A DNA stretch of 19,136 bases, from contig JBFWNZ010000030.1 of the NCBI GenBank assembly GCA_050250795.1, forward strand, positions 1 through 19,136, written 5' to 3'. The position numbers were made by a program, and so were the translations under genes. The notes beneath the pieces were generated by a model. The model was not told where the DNA came from, did no database searches, and worked only from the letters and a program-made list of their open reading frames with translations. Positions 7,882 through 13,916 of this stretch are shown one piece after another (position 1 is the first letter of the stretch; each line of letters opens with the position of its first letter). This DNA is from JBFWNZ01 sp050250795 (GTDB lineage: Bacteria > Pseudomonadota > Alphaproteobacteria > UBA8366).

Positions 7882-7970
7882 TTCCGGCACCGCCGGCAGC
7901 GGACCGTCATGGGATCGCTCCAGGGCATCCAGCGCTTCGCGGCGGCGGCGGGCGGCGCGTGACGCCACTC

Positions 7971-8603
7971 CTACTGCGTCGCCCAGACGATGCGGTGCAT
8001 CCATTCCATATCCTCGATATCCATCCCGATCTCGGGATGCGCCGGATTGAAGGATTTCAACTCCACGCGATGCGCAGTCTGGCGGACCAGCAGTTTCACC
8101 AGCACCTCGCCGGCCTTCGATTTGACCACCACCCGATCGCCGCGCCGCACACCCGCCTGCGGCGACACGATGACCAGATCGCCGTCGCGATAGACCGGTT
8201 CCATGCTGTCGCCGCTGATCTCCAGCGCATAGGCATGGCTGTCGCCCACATTCGGAAAATCGACCTCGTCCCATCCCGAACCGGTCGGATATCCGGCATC
8301 GTCGAAGAACCCCTCGCGACCGGCCTGCCCATGCCCGATGACGGGAATCCGCTGCATCACCCCGCCGCCCGGCCCTTCGCTGAGCAGGGTGACGAAATGA
8401 CCCATCGTCGAGTTGGTCGCACCGAGGATTTTCGAGACGCTCTCGGTTGTCGGCCAGCGCGGCTTGCCGTCGCGGGCGATCCGCTTGCTTTTGTTGAAGG
8501 TGGTGGGATCGAGGCCCGCCTTGCGCGCCAGACCCGAGGGCGACATGCCGTGTTCCCGGGCCAGCCGGTCGATAGCGCGCCAGATATCCTGATGTCGAAG
8601 CAT
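7971..8603 (-). CDS. S24-family (LexA/CI-like) self-cleaving transcriptional regulator
   Basis: A 210-residue repressor with an N-terminal helix-turn-helix (about 6-60: LAREHGMSPSGLARKAGLDP) and a C-terminal S24 peptidase domain. The nucleophile is Ser133 in SGDSMEP. The general-base lysine is Lys170 in GEVLVK, 37 residues later, exactly the LexA Ser119-Lys156 spacing. QAG at 93-95 is a likely Ala-Gly self-cleavage site. Such proteins are inactivated when RecA filaments stimulate self-cleavage after DNA damage. Its MSPSGLARKAGLDPTTFN block resembles regulators found in many alphaproteobacterial chromosomes, so it may be a host gene and not a phage repressor. GAGAGGG lies six to seven bases before the ATG. 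It is divergent from the 8743 operon, with shared regulatory DNA between them. Confidence 0.92.
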   Translation of the reverse strand: MLRHQDIWRAIDRLAREHGMSPSGLARKAGLDPTTFNKSKRIARDGKPRWPTTESVSKILGATNSTMGHFVTLLSEGPGGGVMQRIPVIGHGQAGREGFFDDAGYPTGSGWDEVDFPNVGDSHAYALEISGDSMEPVYRDGDLVIVSPQAGVRRGDRVVVKSKAGEVLVKLLVRQTAHRVELKSFNPAHPEIGMDIEDMEWMHRIVWATQ

Positions 8604-8634
8604 CGTACCCTCTCTAACTTCTCAGCGCCTCAAA

Positions 8635-8687
8635 ATAGGATGCTCAGCCTAATATAGGTTGACATAGGAAAAGAGCAACCCAATATC
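8635..8687. promoter_or_regulatory. Overlapping divergent promoters with three ATAGG repeats
   Basis: On the + strand TTGACA (8659-8664, full consensus) is followed after 17 bases by AATATC (8682-8687). On the minus strand TTGCTC (8678 to 8673) and TATATT (8656 to 8651) are 16 bases apart and would drive the S24 gene. Direct ATAGG repeats begin at 8635, 8654 and 8664, spaced 19 and 10 bases, so near the same helix face. One lies against each side of the + strand -35, and the middle one overlaps the minus-strand -10. CCTA at 8648-8651 gives an inverted partner. The layout suggests autoregulation plus repression of the divergent operon by the S24 protein. Confidence 0.55.
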
Positions 8688-8742
8688 CCTTTCAGCATGG
8701 CTCGTACCATGCCTTCTCCGTCAACTATTCCCCGGACCAGAC

Positions 8743-9129
8743 ATGGCCAGACAACGCTTCGTTCCCCGGCGTCTCGGCGACGCCGGCGGAATCCCTTTCG
8801 ACTGCGCCGAGGACGCATGGCGTTGGGCGCATGCCGGGCGCACCGCCCAAATCGAAGGCGCCCGCTTCACCGCCGGACTCGCCGACACACCCCGGCCTTG
8901 CGAACCTGGGGATGTGCTGGGCGTTGCGCAACGGCTGCATCGCAGCGGCCGCATCGAAATCGAGCACCTATCCGAACTCGTGCGCTGCGGCCGCGACGAT
9001 GCGGCACGACCGCCCAGCCCCGAACAACAACGGCGGCGCAAACGCCTATGGTCGGAGGCCATGGACCGGCTGACCGGTCCCCTGGTCGCGAAAGGCATTG
9101 TCATCCGAAATAATGAGAACAAAACATGA
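8743..9129 (+). CDS. Uncharacterised protein, first gene of operon divergent from the S24 regulator
   Basis: A 128-residue soluble protein with no named domain that I can identify. The pattern FDCAEDAWRW, then ARFTAGLADTPRPCEPGDVLGVAQRLHRSGRI, then a C-terminal RLWSEAMDRLTGPLVAKGIV resembles a group of uncharacterised alphaproteobacterial proteins that I recall only by pattern. The composition is helical, with many Arg residues. The ATG at 8743 has only a weak ribosome site. A consensus-like promoter with possible S24 operators lies 55-85 bases upstream. The stop overlaps the next start as ATGA, so the two genes are probably translated together. Its position suggests it belongs to the regulated phage or SOS unit. 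Confidence 0.75.
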   Translation: MARQRFVPRRLGDAGGIPFDCAEDAWRWAHAGRTAQIEGARFTAGLADTPRPCEPGDVLGVAQRLHRSGRIEIEHLSELVRCGRDDAARPPSPEQQRRRKRLWSEAMDRLTGPLVAKGIVIRNNENKT

Positions 9130-9533
9130 ATATTGCCGATTCTATCGCAGGCCGCGAGGTCCTCGTCATGTTTTGCGACCGGACGGAACTGCCCTGGCTG
9201 CGGATGCTGCGGCCCGGCTTCCGGCATTGCTTCCTGGCTCTTCGGGATACCGGGCGATGGATCATTTACGAGCCTTACTCGAACCGCACGGTCATCTCGG
9301 TCGCAGAGCCCGCTTCGGGCTTCGACCTGCCGGCATTCTTCTCCGGCCTGGGCTGCACCGTCGTGCAAACGCGCCTCGCCCCGACGCCGTCCCGTCCGGC
9401 GCCCTGGGCACCCTATACCTGCGTCGAAGCAGTCAAACGCGTCATGGGCATCCGCAGCCGCTGGATCGTGACCCCATGGCAGCTTTTTCAGCATCTCACA
9501 AAAAATATGAATAATAACCTTGAAACGGATTAA
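9126..9533 (+). CDS. Uncharacterised protein, possible permuted papain-like hydrolase
   Basis: A 135-residue protein of unknown function, translationally coupled to the preceding gene (ATGA overlap). Visible features are LPWLRMLRPGFRHCFLAL with His34, RWIIYEPYSN (about 44-53), and YTCVEAVKRVMGIR with Cys99. A His first, an acidic or polar residue next, and a Cys at the start of a helix last is the order seen in permuted papain-fold proteins (LRAT or permuted NlpC/P60 groups). I therefore suggest a cell-wall or amide hydrolase, but this is inference from three residues. TPWQLFQHL near 116-124 looks like the natural end of the domain. The last ten residues (KNMNNNLETD) come from AT-rich DNA unlike the rest and hold a possible promoter. 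Confidence 0.75.
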   Translation: MNIADSIAGREVLVMFCDRTELPWLRMLRPGFRHCFLALRDTGRWIIYEPYSNRTVISVAEPASGFDLPAFFSGLGCTVVQTRLAPTPSRPAPWAPYTCVEAVKRVMGIRSRWIVTPWQLFQHLTKNMNNNLETD

Positions 9534-9552
9534 AGGCTTAATTACATAAAAT
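9520..9552 (+). promoter_or_regulatory. Weak candidate promoter with small palindrome upstream of the structural genes
   Basis: TTGAAA (9520-9525) is followed after 17 bases by TACATA (9543-9548); TAAAAT (9547-9552) is a better -10 but too far from it. ATTAA/TTAAT (9529-9542) forms an inverted repeat over the spacer. The area is AT-rich against a GC-rich background. An intrinsic terminator lies directly downstream. Confidence 0.25.
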
Positions 9553-9575
9553 CCATACACGCCACAGCCATGCCC

Positions 9576-9615
9576 GGACCCCGCCACAGACTGCCTGCGG
9601 CGGGGTCTTTCGTTT
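9576..9615 (+). terminator. Rho-independent terminator after the 8743-9533 operon
   Basis: GACCCCGCC (9577-9585) pairs perfectly with GGCGGGGTC (9599-9607), and TTTCGTTT follows at once. A small inner CAG/CTG pair can extend the stem. It separates the two-gene operon from the virion gene cluster, whose first ribosome site starts ten bases later. Confidence 0.8.
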
Positions 9616-9637
9616 GCAACATCCAAGGAGTTCCGCG

Positions 9638-9850
9638 ATGGGAGGAATCTTCGGTCCACCGCCCCCGCCCGCCCTGCCGGCCCTGCCGGCGCCCCCCGTC
9701 GACAACAGCGCCGCCGAAGAAAAGGCGCGGCGCCTGGAGACCCTGGAACGCCAGCGGCGCGGCCGGTCCGGCACCGTCGCCACATCGGCGCGCGGCGTGC
9801 TGCAGCCCCAGGGATCGCTGCCTGCCCGCAAACAGCGCTTGGGAGAGTGA
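9638..9850 (+). CDS. Small Pro-rich phage protein upstream of portal
   Basis: A 70-residue protein opening with MGGIFGPPPPP and a run of Pro/Ala/Leu (PALPALPAPP). Next come a charged helix (AAEEKARRLETLERQRRGR) and a C-terminal SGTVATSARGV...KQRLGE. I recall small proteins with an N-terminal Pro-rich stretch, an RRGR-(S/A)-T block and a K-x-x-LG(E/G) end placed before portal genes of podovirus-type phages. They are probably minor structural or assembly proteins; the exact role is unknown to me. AAGGAG lies seven bases before the ATG at 9638. Its stop overlaps one possible portal start (GTGA), so it is the first gene of the virion operon. Confidence 0.75.
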   Translation: MGGIFGPPPPPALPALPAPPVDNSAAEEKARRLETLERQRRGRSGTVATSARGVLQPQGSLPARKQRLGE

Positions 9851-9852
9851 CC

Positions 9853-11403
9853 GTGGCGGAGCAGGAAATGGAAATGCGAAAGGATTCCGGCAGGCGGCGC
9901 CAGGCCAAGACGACGCCCGCGGGCGTCCTCGCCCGCTACGACCGCGCGAAGGCACGGCGTGCCCCCTGGGAGACGCAATGGCGCGACGCCTACGAGTATG
10001 CGCTGCCGATCCGCGATTCCGGCCTGAGCGCCGGGACCGGGGCCCCGCGCGCCGACCGGGTCTTCGACGCCACCGCAGCCGATGCCGTCGAACAGCTGGC
10101 CGCCAGCCTGATGGGCCAGCTGACTCCGCCCTGGTCGGCGTGGTTCGGGCTGTCCGGCGGGGACGCGCTGGAACCGGCCGAACGGTCGGCTGCCGCGGAG
10201 CCGTTGGACCGCGCCGCCCGCGCGCTCCAGGCCCATTTCGACATGTCCAACTTCGCGGTCGAGATGCACCAGTGCTATCTGGACCTCGTCACCGCGGGAA
10301 CCGCCTGCCTGTCCTTCGAGGAGGCGCCCTTCGGCGAGACCAGCGCCTTCCGTTTCACCGCCGTCCCGTTGGCGGAGGTCGCCTTCGAGGAAGGACCGGA
10401 TGGACGCCTGGACACGGTGTACCGCCGCAAGGAATACACCGAATCGCAGCTTCGCAGCCGCTTTCCGGGCCTGCGCCTGCCCGCCGGCACACGCCGGAGC
10501 GGCGACACCGCCGACGAGCCGCGCCATGCGGTGGTCGAGGCGGTCATGCCGGCGACCGGCGGCGGTTTCGACTATATGGCCGTCCTGGCACCCGGTCCGG
10601 ACGGGGTGGATGCGCCGCGGCAGCTGACCGACGGACGGTTCTCGCGCTCGCCCTTCATCGCCTTCCGCTGGCTCAAGGCGCCGGGCGAGATTTATGGCCG
10701 ATCGCCAGTGATGAAGGCGCTGCCCGACATCAAGACCGCCAACAAGGTGGTCGAGCTGGTGTTGAAGAATGCTTCCATCGCGGTGACGGGCATCTGGCAG
10801 GCCGACGATGACGGCGTGCTGAACCCGGCGGCGATCCGGCTGGTGCCGGGGACGATCATCCCCAAGGCCGTCGGCTCGCGCGGGCTTACGCCGCTGGAAG
10901 CACCGGGGCGCTTCGACGTCTCGCAACTCGTGCTGGAGGATTTGCGCGCCCGCATCCGGCACGCCCTGCTGGCCGACCGGCTGGCCCAGGTGGACGGTCC
11001 GCGCATGACCGCGACGGAGGTGCTGGAACGCTCGGCCGAGATGGCCCGCATCCTGGGCGCGACCTATGGACGGCTGCAGGCCGAGTTGCTGAACCCGCTG
11101 GTCGAGCGCGGCATGGCGATCCTGCGCCGCCGCGGCGAGGTGCCGGACATCGTCGTCGATGGCCGGGTCGTCGCCTTGCAGTACCGCTCGCCCCTGGCCC
11201 GCAGCCAGCGGCACCAGGAGGTGCAGGGCGCAACGATGTGGTTCGAGATGGTGCGTGCCCTCGGGCCGCAGGCGCTGGCCGTCGTCGATGCCGAACGTGC
11301 CGCCCGCTGGCTGGCGCGCGCCCTCAACCTGCCGGAGGATCTGATTCGCGAAGAGGGCGAGAGTCCGGCCATGCCCCTCGCGATGGAGGCCGGCCATGTC
11401 TGA
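9853..11403 (+). CDS. Portal (head-tail connector) protein, T7 gp8-like
   Basis: A 516-residue portal, the twelve-subunit ring at one capsid vertex through which DNA is packaged and ejected. Typical parts are the N-terminal WETQWRDAYEYALP block, DATAADAVEQLAASLMGQLTPPWSAWF, KALPDIKTANKVVELVLKNA, VPGTIIP, and the hallmark GPRMTATEVLERSAEMARILG followed by RLQAELLNPLVERGMAILRRRG. The C-terminus PLARSQRHQEVQG is also usual in this family. I prefer the GTG at 9853 because GGGAG lies seven bases upstream. The GTG at 9847 overlaps the previous stop but abuts the ribosome site; ATGs 21 and 27 bases in are less likely. The stop overlaps the next gene by eight bases. No terminase gene precedes it, unlike many phages but as in T7. 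Confidence 0.95.
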   Translation: MAEQEMEMRKDSGRRRQAKTTPAGVLARYDRAKARRAPWETQWRDAYEYALPIRDSGLSAGTGAPRADRVFDATAADAVEQLAASLMGQLTPPWSAWFGLSGGDALEPAERSAAAEPLDRAARALQAHFDMSNFAVEMHQCYLDLVTAGTACLSFEEAPFGETSAFRFTAVPLAEVAFEEGPDGRLDTVYRRKEYTESQLRSRFPGLRLPAGTRRSGDTADEPRHAVVEAVMPATGGGFDYMAVLAPGPDGVDAPRQLTDGRFSRSPFIAFRWLKAPGEIYGRSPVMKALPDIKTANKVVELVLKNASIAVTGIWQADDDGVLNPAAIRLVPGTIIPKAVGSRGLTPLEAPGRFDVSQLVLEDLRARIRHALLADRLAQVDGPRMTATEVLERSAEMARILGATYGRLQAELLNPLVERGMAILRRRGEVPDIVVDGRVVALQYRSPLARSQRHQEVQGATMWFEMVRALGPQALAVVDAERAARWLARALNLPEDLIREEGESPAMPLAMEAGHV

Positions 11404-11659
11404 GCGAAACGGCTGGGACTGGTTCGAGGCTGCTGGAAGCGCAACGGGACGGCCGGCTCCGGCCGACATCGAGATCGCCTTCGCCCGATGCTTCGGCGGC
11501 CCGGACGGCACGCAGGCGCTGCGCCATCTGCGCGACCTGACCTTCGGCCGGGTGCTCGGCCCGGATGCAACCGAGGCACAGCTCCGCCATCTCGAGGCAC
11601 AGCGCGCGCTGGTCGCCTACATCGCCGCCCAGATCGGCCGCGGACGAGGACAGTCATGA
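11396..11659 (+). CDS. Bbp19-like phage protein
   Basis: An 87-residue protein resembling Bbp19 of Bordetella phage BPP-1 and relatives, which also lies just after the portal gene. The core FARCFGGPDGTQALRHLRDLT, then LGPDATEAQLRHLEAQRALVAYI, matches that family's G-x-x-DG...L-x-x-L pattern and the GP(D/N)A...LRHLEGQR block. The function is unknown; a small structural or assembly role is likely. It starts inside the end of the portal gene and overlaps the scaffold start as ATGA, so the three genes are tightly coupled. GAGGC lies before the ATG. Confidence 0.85.
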   Translation: MSERNGWDWFEAAGSATGRPAPADIEIAFARCFGGPDGTQALRHLRDLTFGRVLGPDATEAQLRHLEAQRALVAYIAAQIGRGRGQS

Positions 11660-12375
11660 GCGAAATCGACCCGCGAGGAGAGACCATGCCCGACAATCCC
11701 GAAGCCGTCCCGGCACCGGCCGAGATGGAAGCGGCAGCACCGCCCGACGACATCCCGGCGAAATTCTGGGACGCGGCCACAGGCCAGGTGCGGACCGAAG
11801 CCCTCGCCAAATCCTATCGCGAGCTGGAGCGCCGGCTTTCGGCACGCGAGGCCGCAGCGCCCGAGGACTACGACATCCAGATCGCGCATGGGCTGTTCGA
11901 GCCCGACGCCGATCTCAACGCGAAACTGCGCGAGGCCGGGTTCACCGCGGCACAGGCGCAACTGGTCTACGACCTGGCGGCCGAGCGGCTGGGGCCGATG
12001 GCGCAAGCGATGGCGCGGGCGCAGGCCGAACAGGCCGACCTCGACCGCCTGCAGGCGCATTTCGGCGGACCCGCGCGATGGTCCGCCGCCCATCGCCAGC
12101 TGGCGGCCTGGGGCCGCGCGAATCTGCCCGGACCGGCCTATGACGCGCTGGCGTCCAGCTATGACGGCGTGCTGACCCTGCACCGGCTGATGACCGGCGC
12201 GGCCGCTGAGGCCGAGCCGCGCCTGCTGCACGGCGGCGGCGGCAGTGGCGAGGCGATGTCGGCGACGCGGCTGCGCCGCATGGTGGCCGATCCCCGCTAC
12301 TGGCGCGACCGCGACCCCGGCTTCATGCGCCAGGTCGCCGACGGCTTCCGCCGGCTCTATCCCGGCGCCCCCTGA
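11656..12375 (+). CDS. Capsid scaffolding (assembly) protein
   Basis: A 239-residue acidic, helical protein matching podovirus scaffolds, which shape the procapsid and then leave it. Near residues 33-60, DIPAKFWDAATGQVR...ALAKSYRELERRLS is the usual scaffold opening. Next come EDYDIQIAHGLFEPDADLNAKLREAGFTAAQAQLVYDLAAERLGP and a long coiled-coil-like stretch. A Gly-rich hinge (GGGGSG, about 192-197) precedes the C-terminal segment DPRYWRDRDPGF...VADGFRRLYPG, which is nearly repeated in the next gene. In P22 the scaffold C-terminus binds the coat protein, so this tail may do so here. ATG 11656 has GAGGA and an ATGA overlap; ATG 11686 has a strong GAGGAGAG five bases away and may be the main start, giving 229 residues. 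Confidence 0.88.
   Translation: MSEIDPRGETMPDNPEAVPAPAEMEAAAPPDDIPAKFWDAATGQVRTEALAKSYRELERRLSAREAAAPEDYDIQIAHGLFEPDADLNAKLREAGFTAAQAQLVYDLAAERLGPMAQAMARAQAEQADLDRLQAHFGGPARWSAAHRQLAAWGRANLPGPAYDALASSYDGVLTLHRLMTGAAAEAEPRLLHGGGGSGEAMSATRLRRMVADPRYWRDRDPGFMRQVADGFRRLYPGAP
12292..12322 (+). repeat. 31-bp direct repeat, copy 1 (in scaffold gene)
   Basis: This copy begins CCCCGCTACTGGCG and is identical over 31 bases to 12630-12660. It lies in the same reading frame and encodes PRYWRDRDPG. Similarity continues on both sides over about 85 bases, ending in the LYPG codons. Confidence 0.9.
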
Positions 12376-12398
12376 CCCGAACCATGACGAGGACACCC

Positions 12399-12719
12399 AT
12401 GAGCGACGACATCGTCACCCTGACCCTGCGCCGGCGGCTGGAGACGCTGCACCCGGCCGAACTGGCCGAACTGGACGCCGTCATTACGCCGCGTGCGGCC
12501 GAACTGCTGGCCAAGGCCTTCGGTCCCGGCATCTACAGCCTGCTGCTGCCGCTGACCGAGAATGACGGCCCGGACGGCCAGCCCGACCGCATGCAGATGG
12601 AAGGGGCGCTGCGCCGGCGCATGCGCGACCCCCGCTACTGGCGCGACCGCGACCCCGGCTACATCGCGGAGGTGGCCGACGGCTTCCGTCATCTCTACCC
12701 CGGCCAGGGCGGCGCCTGA
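12399..12719 (+). CDS. Small protein sharing the scaffold C-terminal motif
   Basis: A 106-residue protein between scaffold and capsid genes; I know no named family. The N-terminal part (DIVTLTLRRRLETLHPAELAELDAVITPRAAELLAKAFGPGIYSLLLPL) is helical. The C-terminal 32 residues, MRDPRYWRDRDPGYIAEVADGFRHLYPGQGGA, nearly copy the end of the scaffold protein. The likely reading is a second coat-binding assembly factor that competes with or assists the scaffold, but a minor virion protein is equally possible. I start at ATG 12399, with GAGGA five bases upstream; ATG 12384 would add five residues. It lies 23 bases after the scaffold stop and is the last gene before a long structured spacer. Confidence 0.78.
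   Translation: MSDDIVTLTLRRRLETLHPAELAELDAVITPRAAELLAKAFGPGIYSLLLPLTENDGPDGQPDRMQMEGALRRRMRDPRYWRDRDPGYIAEVADGFRHLYPGQGGA
12630..12660 (+). repeat. 31-bp direct repeat, copy 2 (in following gene)
   Basis: Identical to 12292-12322, 338 bases away and in frame in a second protein. The identity extends to synonymous positions, which points to recent duplication or gene conversion and not only protein-level selection. Confidence 0.9.
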
Positions 12720-13061
12720 CGCCCCTTCGCCCGGACGGCCGGCGACCCGCGAAGCCCTCTCCCGCCGCGGCGGCGCCCCGTCCGGGCATGGCGGCGGGCC
12801 GGGCGGTCCCCCCTCGACCGCCCGGCCCGCCGGACGCAGAGCATTTCCGACACACGGCCGGACAACCCGGCGCCGATATCCGCCCCCGAGGCGGCGCGAC
12901 CCTGACGCAACGACGCGGACTGGGGCCGTCGCAAGGGCGGCGCGGCATCCGCGCCGGGCCCGGCCGTCCGGCCGCGCGCAGGCCCGCTCCGGCGGACAAC
13001 CGGGCGCGCGGCCGATCCGAATTCACACCCGCATTCATTTCCGACAACCCAAGGAACGCGA
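12720..13061 (+). other. Structured 342-bp leader upstream of the capsid gene
   Basis: No convincing gene is present: the open frames here are low-complexity Arg/Pro/Ala sequence. It contains several strong stems. The arms at 12792-12808 and 12816-12832 form a perfect 17-bp GC hairpin with a 7-base loop (core GGCGGGCCGGGCGGTC). GGCGCGG/CCGCGCC is a 7-bp stem at 12939-12955. CGGCCGCGCGC (12969-12979) pairs with GCGCGCGGCCG (13004-13014). None has a following T-run, so they are not standard intrinsic terminators. A role in RNA stability, processing or attenuation of capsid mRNA is possible. The last 40 bases are less GC-rich and carry the capsid ribosome site AAGGAA. Confidence 0.65.
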
Positions 13062-13904
13062 ATGTCCACTTCGGTTGAACTCAGCTTCGTGAAGAACTTC
13101 GAGGCCGAAGTCCACGAAGCCTATCAGCGCATGGGATCCAAGCTGCGGAACACCGTGCGCACCAAGAACGACATCGGCGCCACCTCCACAACCTTCCAGA
13201 AGATCGGCAAGGGCGCCGCGGCGACGAAGTCGCGGCACGGCAAGGTGCCGGTGATGAACGTCGACCACGAGCCGGTCGAAGTGACGCTGGAGGACTATTA
13301 CGCCGGCGACTGGGTCGACAAGCTGGACGAGATCAAGCTGAACCACGACGAGCGGATGGTCATCGCCAATGCCGGCGCCTGGGCGCTGGGCCGCAAGACC
13401 GACGATCTGATCATCGAGCAGCTCGACACGCTGAGTGCCGGCCGCGAGGCCAAGGCCGAGGGCACCGACCTTACCGACGATGACGGCCTGACCAAGGCCA
13501 AGGTGCTGCTGGCCTTCGAGATGTTGGGCGAAGCCGACGTCCCGGATGACGGCCAGCGCTTTGCGGTCATCGGCTGGAAGCAGTGGAGCGACCTGCTCGG
13601 CATCGAGGAGTTCTCCAACGCCGAGTATGTCGGCAAGGAGGCGCTGCCCTGGCAGGGCACGCAGGCCAAACGCTGGCTGGGCACGCTGTGGATGCCGCAT
13701 TCCGGCCTGACCGCGGCCGGCAGCCTGCGCTACTGCTACTGGTACCACAAGAGCGCGGTCGGCCATGCCAGCGGCGCCGAGGTGAAGACCGACATCACCT
13801 GGCACGGCGACCGGGCCGCGTATTTCGTCTCCAACATGATGAGCCAGGGCGCGAAGCTGATCGACGAGACCGGCATCGTGCGCCTGCGCTGCAAGGAAAG
13901 CTGA
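13062..13904 (+). CDS. Major capsid protein
   Basis: A 280-residue phage coat protein of the BPP-1-like capsid group, forming the icosahedral shell. Typical parts are VKNFEAEVHEAYQRMGSKLRNTVRTK at the N-terminus, then FQKIGKGAAATKSRHGKVPVMNVDH, DYYAGDWVDKLDEIKLNHDERMVIANAGAWALGRKTDDLIIEQL, and a C-terminal FVSNMMSQGAKLIDETGIVRLRC. The order portal-Bbp19-scaffold-capsid supports the call. AAGGAA lies five bases before the ATG at 13062. Codons are strongly biased to C and G endings (for example AAG and CTG), as expected for a highly expressed gene here. The gene is preceded by the structured 342-bp leader and followed after 12 bases by the probable cement protein gene. Confidence 0.93.
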   Translation: MSTSVELSFVKNFEAEVHEAYQRMGSKLRNTVRTKNDIGATSTTFQKIGKGAAATKSRHGKVPVMNVDHEPVEVTLEDYYAGDWVDKLDEIKLNHDERMVIANAGAWALGRKTDDLIIEQLDTLSAGREAKAEGTDLTDDDGLTKAKVLLAFEMLGEADVPDDGQRFAVIGWKQWSDLLGIEEFSNAEYVGKEALPWQGTQAKRWLGTLWMPHSGLTAAGSLRYCYWYHKSAVGHASGAEVKTDITWHGDRAAYFVSNMMSQGAKLIDETGIVRLRCKES

Positions 13905-13916
13905 GGAGCGCACGCG

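Noticed and set aside
8604..9637. Integration site (att) or integrase at the left edge of the virion module
   Set aside because: No tRNA gene, no duplicated core sequence that I can see and no recombinase; the edge cannot be defined from this window.
9538..11511. 657-codon minus-strand frame across the portal gene
   Set aside because: Antisense shadow; portal motifs on the + strand account for this stretch.
12720..13061. Open frames in the capsid leader (for example 12788-13078 +)
   Set aside because: Arg/Pro/Ala-only composition, no ribosome site, and the stretch is dominated by strong inverted repeats.
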